Below, in pieces: positions 59,040-64,000 of a stretch of DNA of 64,000 nt. The stretch is taken from the NCBI GenBank assembly GCA_000719025.1, contig JODP01000005.1, positions 310,001 to 374,000 of the forward strand. Direction: 5' to 3'. The notes under the pieces are model-generated. The model searched no databases. It was not told the DNA's origin and was given only the letters and a program-made list of their open reading frames with translations. The position numbers and the translations under genes were made by a program. The DNA is from Kineosporia aurantiaca JCM 3230 (GTDB taxonomy: Bacteria; Actinomycetota; Actinomycetes; Actinomycetales; Kineosporiaceae). Positions within the stretch are counted from its first letter, which is position 1; each line of letters starts with the position of its first letter.

Positions 59040-59906
59040 CTCCAGCGATACCTCCCACCACCGCGCAGCCCTCTCCGGATCCAGTGCGTACTCGGCGACT
59101 CCTCGGCGAACGCCCGGCACATACGGCCCAGCCTCCTGGCCGTCCTCAAAGTACTTTCCAGTGACGCCCTTCACCAATGGCGAGGCTGCCAGCAGCACCG
59201 ACGTCGCGGCCCCCTGCTCGGTGTCCTTGACCGAAACCCCGGTACTGCCCGCCGGGTCGAACGCGGCAGGCGGTGCCGCGAGATGCCGGCCCAGATTCGT
59301 GTTCCAGATCCGGCCCGGGTTCAAAGCATTGACAGCAATCCGGTCCGACTCCCACCGCCGCGCCGCCTCGACCGCGAAAAGCACATTCGCGGCCTTGGAC
59401 TGGCTGTAGGCAGCCCAGGGATCGTAAGGACGGCGGACGAAGTCGAGATCTTCGAAATCCACGTCTCCATTGACATGCCCGACCGAACTGACCGACACGA
59501 CCCGTGCGTCACCAGTTGCCGCCAAAGCTTCGTGCAGCCCGAGAGCGAGCGCGAAGTGCCCAAGATGATTGGTGGCGAACTGCAGTTCCCGCCCCTGCGG
59601 CGTGTGGCTCTCCGGCGTAGCCATCACCCCGGCGTTGTTCACCAGGATGTGCAACTCGCCCACCCATGCGTCGGCGAACCGGCGCACCGAACCCAGGTCG
59701 GACAGATCGAGAGATCCGACCAAAACCTGGCCCCCAGCGTCCCTCATCAACTCCGCGGCAACCCGCTGCCCCCGTTCAACATCCCGCACCGCCAAGGTGA
59801 CCTCGGCCCCCGCACCCGCCAGCGCTCGCGCCGTAGCCACCCCGATCCCCGAAGCCCCACCCGTGACGATGGCCCTTCGACCGGCCAGGTCGAACCCCGC
59901 GATCAC
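59028..59906 (-). CDS. Short-chain dehydrogenase/reductase (retinol-dehydrogenase-like)
   Basis: A protein of 292 residues. Cofactor binding is ALVTGGASGIGVATARAL-like (AIVTGGASGIGVATARAL, about 12-29), the NNAG motif is LVNNAGVMATP and the catalytic site is VSVSSVGH (Ser) and YSQSKAAN (Tyr-x3-Lys). It is an NAD(P)-dependent oxidoreductase close to light-dependent-protochlorophyllide/retinol dehydrogenase-like SDRs. Substrate unknown. The GTG at 59906 faces the TetR gene across 144 bp with two operators, so it is probably the TetR target. Confidence 0.9.
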   Translation of the reverse strand: MIAGFDLAGRRAIVTGGASGIGVATARALAGAGAEVTLAVRDVERGQRVAAELMRDAGGQVLVGSLDLSDLGSVRRFADAWVGELHILVNNAGVMATPESHTPQGRELQFATNHLGHFALALGLHEALAATGDARVVSVSSVGHVNGDVDFEDLDFVRRPYDPWAAYSQSKAANVLFAVEAARRWESDRIAVNALNPGRIWNTNLGRHLAAPPAAFDPAGSTGVSVKDTEQGAATSVLLAASPLVKGVTGKYFEDGQEAGPYVPGVRRGVAEYALDPERAARWWEVSLELMA

Positions 59907-59982
59907 GTCGGCGGCGGTGGAGGTGGCGGCTAAAAGGCGTAGTGACGCGATCCATCGGTTTCCCTGCTCTCGCTAGAATAGG

Positions 59983-60035
59983 AAACGGACCAGGGTCCGC
60001 TTGCCTCCTCAGCATAAGCGGACCGGGGTCCACTT
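59983..60035. promoter_or_regulatory. Two palindromic TetR operators (CGGACC-N2-GGTCC)
   Basis: Site 1 is 59983-60002, AAACGGACCAGGGTCCGCTT, and site 2 is 60016-60035, AAGCGGACCGGGGTCCACTT. Each is a near-perfect 20-base palindrome with one mismatched pair. Their starts are 33 bases apart, about three DNA turns, so two dimers could bind on one face. They lie in the divergent gap between the SDR and TetR genes. Confidence 0.85.
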
Positions 60036-60050
60036 AGCCAGAGGAGACCC

Positions 60051-60623
60051 GTGCGAGCCGATGCCCAGGACAACTACGAGCGCGTCCTTCGCGTGGCTGC
60101 CGACACCTTCGCCCGCGAGGGCACCGGCGCTTCGCTCAAGGCGATCGCCCGCGAGGCCGGCGTCGGGATCGGCACCGTCTACCGCCGCTTCCCCACCCGC
60201 GAAGCCCTGGTCGAGGCCGTCTACCGGCAGGAGGTCGACCAACTCTGCGCCGCCGCCACCGACCTGGCCCGATCCCAACCAGGCGCGCAAGGCCTCCGCT
60301 CCTGGATGGAACTCTTCGTCGACTTCATGGCCACCAAACGAGGCCTCGGCGAAACCCTGCGCTCAGTCCTGACTTCCGAGGACGAGCGGCAACAGACCCG
60401 CGACCAGCTGCGCACCGCAATCGCCACCCTGCTGGCCGCCCAGCCGGACCGCGGTGGCGACCGCATCCGTCCCCACGTCGACCCCAACGACGTCCTGATG
60501 GCCCTGGGCGGCATCACCCTGATCGCCGCGGAAGAACAGCGGCGCGCGCTGGCGTCACGGCTGATCGATCTGCTGCTGACCGGGGTCGTGGACGCCGAGG
60601 ACGCCGGGCCCGGCTCGAGCTGA
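60051..60623 (+). CDS. TetR family transcriptional regulator
   Basis: A protein of 190 residues. The helix-turn-helix is at about 8-55: YERVLRVAADTFAREGTGASLKAIAREAGVGIGTVYRRFPTREALVEAVYR. The C-terminal helical domain is short. The GTG at 60051 follows AGAGGAG. The two CGGACC palindromes upstream are the likely operators, giving autoregulation and control of the divergent SDR gene. The gene ends about 40 bp before the tRNA-Lys duplication. Confidence 0.92.
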   Translation: MRADAQDNYERVLRVAADTFAREGTGASLKAIAREAGVGIGTVYRRFPTREALVEAVYRQEVDQLCAAATDLARSQPGAQGLRSWMELFVDFMATKRGLGETLRSVLTSEDERQQTRDQLRTAIATLLAAQPDRGGDRIRPHVDPNDVLMALGGITLIAAEEQRRALASRLIDLLLTGVVDAEDAGPGSS

Positions 60624-60662
60624 ACCGGTCCTGAGCCGGTGGCCGCTCATGGTAGCCGATCA

Positions 60663-60745
60663 TGGACATGCGAAAGGCCAGGACCGAGTGGTCCTGGCCT
60701 GCGCCGGAGGTGGGCCATCAGGGACTTGAACCCCGAACCCGCTGA
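60663..60745. repeat. Direct repeat copy 1: tRNA-Lys 3' half plus terminator (att-like)
   Basis: This 83-base stretch repeats 61546-61627 almost exactly; the differences are confined to one base near the start and the hairpin loop. It includes the hairpin AGGCCAGGACC-GAGT-GGTCCTGGCCT (60675-60700) and the tRNA-Lys 3' half (60711-60745) ending at the anticodon arm, after which the sequence diverges. It is not a functional tRNA, as the 5' half is missing. A partial tRNA repeat on the 3' side of an intact tRNA is the classic trace of site-specific integration. Confidence 0.85.
60675..60700 (-). terminator. Hairpin terminator copy in the duplicated segment
   Basis: AGGCCAGGACC pairs with GGTCCTGGCCT (11 bp) around a four-base loop. 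It is the counterpart of the tRNA-Lys terminator at 61558-61582. It may now end the vapBC transcript coming from the right. Confidence 0.6.
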
Positions 60746-60835
60746 CTCTGGGACGGTGATGGTGGCCAGCGATGAATAGTGCCGCTGATCTGGACGTGGG
60801 CCAGGCCCTTCGGGGACTGGCCCGTCGGCGTGCCG

Positions 60836-61243
60836 CTACTCGTTCGTGAGCAGGCGCAGGTCGTGATGGTCAGCGAAGTCCTGGTGGTCCTTGACGTTCA
60901 GCGTGGCCAAGGGCAGGTCATAGGTAAGGGCGCAAGCTGCGATCCACATATCGTTCTGCGGGCGCCGACGTCCTCGCTGGTGAGCAGCCGCCGCGAGCCG
61001 TCCCCACGTCAGAGCCACAGTTTCGTCTCCAGGGATGACATAGACCCCGGTGAGCCAATCGGCCAAGGCCTGCCGGTTCCGTCCGCCCCAGTGCCGGATC
61101 TGGGCCCAGGTGGTCAGCTCGCCGTACGTAACGAACGTGATCAGCGGCGGGCGCCCGGTGATCCGCGCCATCAGGGGATCGGGGAGCCTCCCCTTGTGGA
61201 GCAGCGAAGCTACATCGGTGTCCAGAATGACGGGTTGCAGCAC
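60836..61243 (-). CDS. PIN-domain toxin, VapC-like ribonuclease
   Basis: A protein of 135 residues. The PIN acidic residues are in VILDTDVASLL (Asp, about 8), TYGELTTWA (Glu, about 41), QNDMWIAACAL (Asp, about 97) and VKDHQDFADH (Asp, about 118). Together they bind Mg for RNA cleavage. VapC toxins cut tRNA or rRNA when freed from their antitoxin. The GTG at 61243 follows TGAGGACC and is five bases after the antitoxin stop. The gene lies between the two tRNA-Lys-derived repeats. Confidence 0.9.
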   Translation of the reverse strand: MLQPVILDTDVASLLHKGRLPDPLMARITGRPPLITFVTYGELTTWAQIRHWGGRNRQALADWLTGVYVIPGDETVALTWGRLAAAAHQRGRRRPQNDMWIAACALTYDLPLATLNVKDHQDFADHHDLRLLTNE

Positions 61244-61248
61244 GGTCC

Positions 61249-61443
61249 TCAGGATAGATCGCGCTGGCGCTCGGCCCGGTAGAACTCGAGGAACTCGTCC
61301 AACTCCTCATCCGAGGAGAAGGTGTCGGCCGTGTAGTTGTCGGCAGGCGTGATGGGGCGCGTGCCCTTGGCTGCCAGCATCTCCGCGACGGTGAGCCGGG
61401 GACGGGGTGCGGGGAACGGATCCTGCTCAGCTGATGTGCTCAC
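61249..61443 (-). CDS. VapB-like antitoxin
   Basis: A protein of 64 residues. It has no strong DNA-binding motif in plain sight; the C-terminal half is acidic (DTFSSDEELDEFLEFYRAERQRDLS), which suits toxin binding. Its size, order (antitoxin first) and five-base spacing to the PIN gene support the call. The GTG at 61443 follows GGAGGTGA. An inverted repeat upstream (61480-61502) is the likely self-regulatory operator. Confidence 0.75.
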   Translation of the reverse strand: MSTSAEQDPFPAPRPRLTVAEMLAAKGTRPITPADNYTADTFSSDEELDEFLEFYRAERQRDLS

Positions 61444-61479
61444 TGCTCATCACCTCCAGATGCGATGAGTTTAGATGGC

Positions 61480-61502
61480 TACCAGCTGCCGGGTAACTGG
61501 TA
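61480..61502. promoter_or_regulatory. Inverted repeat TACCAG-N11-CTGGTA before vapBC
   Basis: Six-base arms 61480-61485 and 61497-61502 stand about 36 bp before the antitoxin start. An 11-base palindrome CTGGTAACCAG overlaps its right arm. Toxin-antitoxin complexes usually bind such sites in their own promoter. The assignment is by position only. Confidence 0.45.
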
Positions 61503-61545
61503 ACCAGGAGCCGCACCAGATCGAGAACTGTCCGAAAACCGTCCC

Positions 61546-61665
<120 letters not shown>

Positions 61666-61744
61666 TCCGCTGCGTTGGGCTTGGCGGCCCCGCGCTGCGT
61701 TGAAAACATTAGCAGGCACGGGGCCGATCCACGAAACCGGGGGA

Positions 61745-62371
61745 TCAGGAGGGCGGGAGCACGTACTTCTTGGCCGCGGCCCGAGCAGTTTCGCTGTCCG
61801 GCCCGGGCTGCGGGACGAACAGGACCTCGCGGTAGTACTTCAGCTCCTCGATGCTCTCCCGGATGTCGGCGAGCGCTCGGTGGCCGCCGTTCTTGGCCGG
61901 CGAGGCGAAGTACACCCGGGGGTACCAGCGGCGGGCCAGTTCCTTGATCGAGGACACGTCGACGATCCGGTAGTGCAGGTGGGCCTCCAGCTCCGGCATG
62001 TCGCGGACCAGGAAGGCGCGGTCGGTGCCGACCGAGTTGCCGGCGAGGGGGGCCTTGCGGGGGTCCGGGACGAACTTCTTGATGTAGTCCAGGACCAGGG
62101 TCTGCGCCTCCTGCATGGTCACCCCGCCGTCCAGCTCGGTGAGCAGCCCCGAGGTGGTGTGCATGGTGCGGACCACGTCCACCATGGTGTCCACCACCCC
62201 GTCCGGGGGCTTGATCACCACGTCCACCCCATCGCCGAGGATGTTCAGCTGGGAGTCGGTGACCAGCGCCGCAACCTCGATGAGGGCGTCCTTCCCCAGA
62301 TCGAGGCCCGTCATCTCGCAGTCGATCCAGACGATCCGGTCCTGCGAGCGTTCGCTGTTCTCCGATGTCAC
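61745..62371 (-). CDS. orn: Oligoribonuclease
   Basis: A DEDDh 3'-5' exoribonuclease of 208 residues that degrades 2-5-nucleotide RNAs, including pGpG from c-di-GMP turnover. The three Exo motifs are IVWIDCEMTGLDLGKDALIEVAALVT, LAGNSVGTDRAFLVRDMPEL and GGHRALADIRESIEELKYYRE. The essential Asp/Glu/Asp and His residues are present. The GTG at 62371 lies seven bases after a TAGAGT -10 box, so the message is probably leaderless; an ATG at 62401 is an alternative. The neighbouring PrsW gene is divergent. Confidence 0.94.
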   Translation of the reverse strand: MTSENSERSQDRIVWIDCEMTGLDLGKDALIEVAALVTDSQLNILGDGVDVVIKPPDGVVDTMVDVVRTMHTTSGLLTELDGGVTMQEAQTLVLDYIKKFVPDPRKAPLAGNSVGTDRAFLVRDMPELEAHLHYRIVDVSSIKELARRWYPRVYFASPAKNGGHRALADIRESIEELKYYREVLFVPQPGPDSETARAAAKKYVLPPS

Positions 62372-62378
62372 GGCCGGT

Positions 62379-62384
62379 ACTCTA
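62379..62384 (-). promoter_or_regulatory. -10 box of leaderless orn
   Basis: TAGAGT on the minus strand is followed by seven bases and then the GTG start of orn. A start site at or next to the GTG would produce a leaderless transcript, common in actinobacteria. Confidence 0.55.
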
Positions 62385-62436
62385 CGCTCCACAGCGTTCA
62401 TCGGCTCTGGATGAACCGCCAGGTATCGCACGCCGC

Positions 62437-62442
62437 TAATCT
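62437..62442 (+). promoter_or_regulatory. -10 box of leaderless PrsW-type gene
   Basis: TAATCT is followed by exactly seven bases and the GTG at 62450. It mirrors the arrangement at orn. No Shine-Dalgarno sequence is present before the GTG. Confidence 0.55.
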
Positions 62443-62449
62443 CGGTGCG

Positions 62450-63610
62450 GTGAGTACGCCGTCCCCCTATGAGCCTGCCCAGCCCGCCGACACGGCGCTG
62501 GTGGCCTCACGGCGACCGCAAATGCGGACCACCCTGCTCTGGGTCGCGGTCGTCGTGGTGCTGGTGGGATCGGCCCTTCTGAGCCTCACCGCAATCACCC
62601 GGGAGACGGGTGCGCTCGGCCTGGCCACCGGGGCCGTGCTGTCGGCGGTCCCGGTCTTTCCGGTGGTGGCCACCTTCCTCTGGCTGGACCGGTACGAGGC
62701 GGAACCGCCGTCCCTGCTCGCCCTGGCCTTCGCCTGGGGGGCCGGGGTGTCCACGTTCGGCGCCCTGGTGATCAACACCGCGTCCCTCGTGGCGATCCGG
62801 AACGCCGGCGGCGACATGACCCATGCGGCGGTCTTCGTGGCGCCGTTCGTCGAAGAGGCGTTCAAGGGCGCCGCGGTCGTGCTGATCCTGCTGATGCGGC
62901 GGCGCGAGTTCGACGGGGTGGTGGACGGCATCGTCTACGCCGGGATGTCCGGGATCGGCTTCGCCTACGTGGAGAACGTCCTTTATTTAGGACGCACGCT
63001 GGCGGACGACGGGGGTGGCGGGACGGTGTTCGTCTTCCTGCTGCGCTGTGTCGTGTCGCCGTTCGCGCATCCGCTGTTCACGGCGGCCACCGGGATCGGG
63101 ATCGGGGTCGCCGTGCGGGCCCGCAATCCGCTGCTGAAGGTCCTGGCGCCAATTGCCGGTTATCTGGTGGCGGTGCTGCTGCACGGGGCCTGGAACTGGT
63201 CCGCAGCCTCCGGCCTGGCCGGTTTCCGGGAGGCCTACGTGACCCTGCAGCTGCCCGTGTTCATCGCCTTCATCTCACTGGCCCTGGTGGCCCGTCGCCG
63301 CGAGGGCAAGCTGGTGGCCCAGCACCTCGACATCTACGGGCAGACCGGCTGGCTGACTCAGCAGGAGGTGGCGATGCTCTCCTCGCTCCCGGCCCGCCGG
63401 GAGGCCCGGGACTGGGCCCAGCGAACCGGGGGTGCCCCGGCCCGGCGCGCGATGCGCGATTTCCAGGAGCTGGGCAGCGAACTGGCCTTTCTTCGGGAGC
63501 GGATGGCCCGGGGTACGGCGGCACCGGACGCCCCCACCACCGAGTACGCGATGCTCGCCACGCTCTCGAAACTGCGGGCCCGCTTCCTGCCGGGGTACCA
63601 ACGGCCCTGA
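62450..63610 (+). CDS. PrsW family intramembrane metalloprotease
   Basis: A membrane protein of 386 residues. About eight hydrophobic helices lie in residues 28-285. The putative active-site motifs are VAPFVEEAFKGAAVV (EE-x3-K), VVDGIVYAGMSGIGFAYVENVLYL, CVVSPFAHPLFTAATGIG (H) and AVLLHGAWNWSAA (H). The soluble tail of about 100 residues is basic and helical. PrsW-like proteases cleave membrane-bound anti-sigma factors. The GTG at 62450 is taken because of the -10 spacing; the frame is open to 61700 but crosses orn. Confidence 0.88.
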   Translation: MSTPSPYEPAQPADTALVASRRPQMRTTLLWVAVVVVLVGSALLSLTAITRETGALGLATGAVLSAVPVFPVVATFLWLDRYEAEPPSLLALAFAWGAGVSTFGALVINTASLVAIRNAGGDMTHAAVFVAPFVEEAFKGAAVVLILLMRRREFDGVVDGIVYAGMSGIGFAYVENVLYLGRTLADDGGGGTVFVFLLRCVVSPFAHPLFTAATGIGIGVAVRARNPLLKVLAPIAGYLVAVLLHGAWNWSAASGLAGFREAYVTLQLPVFIAFISLALVARRREGKLVAQHLDIYGQTGWLTQQEVAMLSSLPARREARDWAQRTGGAPARRAMRDFQELGSELAFLRERMARGTAAPDAPTTEYAMLATLSKLRARFLPGYQRP

Positions 63611-63660
63611 GGCGCAGGGGTCCGAGCCACCCGCTCGATCTCAGCTCAGTTCAGCTGGGT

Positions 63661-63894
63661 TCAGCTCAGCAGATGATCGAAATCGCCGTCCTTGGCCCCC
63701 AGGATCAGGGCCTCGATCTCCGGTCGCGTGTACACCAGGGCCGGCCCGTCCGGGAACCGTGAGTTCCGCACGGCCACCTGACCGTCCTGCAGGGCGGCCA
63801 TCTCGACGCAGTTGCCCTGGGAGTTGCTCCGGGCGGACTTCTTCCACTCCGCCGTGATCAAACCGGCGTCCATCCCATTGTGAAAGCGCGACAT
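63661..63894 (-). CDS. DUF397 protein
   Basis: A protein of 77 residues with the DUF397 pattern: WKKSARSNSQGNCVEMA, QVAVRNSRFPDGPALVYTRPEIEALILGAKDGDFDHL. DUF397 proteins are small, actinobacteria-specific partners of XRE-type regulators (BldB/WhiJ-like systems). The ATG at 63894 follows GGAGG. The gene before it on the minus strand, ending at 63935, may be its regulator partner. Confidence 0.92.
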   Translation of the reverse strand: MSRFHNGMDAGLITAEWKKSARSNSQGNCVEMAALQDGQVAVRNSRFPDGPALVYTRPEIEALILGAKDGDFDHLLS

Positions 63895-63934
63895 CTCGAC
63901 CTCCGGTGACTGGCAGACGACGTCCACTGTCGGA

Positions 63935-64000
63935 TCACTCAGACTTTGGCTTGTCCTTCTGCACGTTCGACTGCGCGTGCAAGTGCACGAGCAGCGGGGC
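63935..64000 (-). CDS. Possible C-terminal end of the gene before DUF397
   Basis: On the minus strand a frame open to the window edge ends with VQKDKPKSE and a TGA at 63937-63935, about 40 bp before the DUF397 start. DUF397 genes usually follow an XRE-family regulator or an ATP-binding anti-sigma-like gene, which this might be. Only 21 codons are visible, so the call rests on context. Confidence 0.35.
   Translation of the reverse strand, partial: APLLVHLHAQSNVQKDKPKSE

Noticed and set aside
60711..60745. A second tRNA-Lys gene
   Set aside because: Only the 3' half is present; after the anticodon stem the sequence departs and no D arm or acceptor 5' strand exists.

Overview
The window is 64 kb of high-GC actinobacterial chromosome. 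GTG starts, dense reading frames, a DUF397 gene, an ABATE/CGNR regulator, an aerobic cobalamin (B12) pathway, an actinobacterial-type SSB paralogue, a dynamin-like GTPase pair and TTGTCCACA DnaA boxes all point to a filamentous or motile actinomycete. Kineosporiaceae is my best guess, but this is inference and no marker gene proves it. No complete prophage or IS element is visible.

Layout. 1-4.2 kb: a partial membrane protein, a ketopantoate-reductase-like gene with a CGNR regulator, a DinB-aminotransferase fusion and a phosphodiesterase. 4.36-6.2 kb: a tandem glycine riboswitch controlling gcvT and gcvH, followed by an unusual interlocked RNA structure. 6.3-10.3 kb: a GntR/ABC operon with a clear operator, then a divergent MarR/MFS pair. 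10.3-13.8 kb: cobG-cobH-cobIJ. 13.9-21 kb: a GH63-type glycosidase, a SWIM zinc-finger protein and a HelZ-like SNF2 helicase. 21-39 kb: a cobalamin riboswitch with cobN, then the long minus-strand operon chlID-cobO-cobB-cobE/C-cobT-cobA-geranylgeranyl reductase behind a second cobalamin riboswitch, then cobD-cobQ. 39-46 kb: a 10-bp tandem repeat, ssb, a DnaA-box inverted repeat and two GTPases, one with a roughly 730-residue low-complexity N-terminus. 46-51.9 kb: tRNA-Arg, a convergent GGDEF/EAL pair, and an ECF-type sigma factor coupled to a coiled-coil protein. 51.9-60.6 kb: an unrecognised S1-like/coiled-coil protein, a phage-like small protein, UbiA, TetR, a DrrAB-type exporter, YfcE, DUF72, and SDR/TetR with paired operators. 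60.6-61.7 kb: a miniature island next to tRNA-Lys, a VapBC-like module between two copies of the tRNA 3' half plus its terminator. 61.7-64 kb: orn and a PrsW-type protease with apparently leaderless divergent promoters, and a DUF397 gene.

How the genes work together. The dominant theme is de novo aerobic cobalamin synthesis: uroporphyrinogen methylation (cobA), corrin-ring methylation and contraction (cobIJ, cobG, cobH), cobalt insertion (cobN with chlID), amidation (cobB, cobQ), adenosylation (cobO), aminopropanol-arm formation (cobD, cobC-like) and lower-ligand activation (cobT). Two cobalamin riboswitches lie upstream of cobN and of the chlID operon, so cobalt insertion and the later steps should respond together to end product. 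Homologues of cobK, cobL, cobM, cobF, cobU/P and cobS/V are not in the window and must be elsewhere. The most unusual items are the tRNA-Lys/VapBC micro-island, the DnaA-box inverted repeat in front of ssb, the interlocked helices after gcvH, the DinB-PatB fusion and the S1-like protein at 51.9-53.7 kb.
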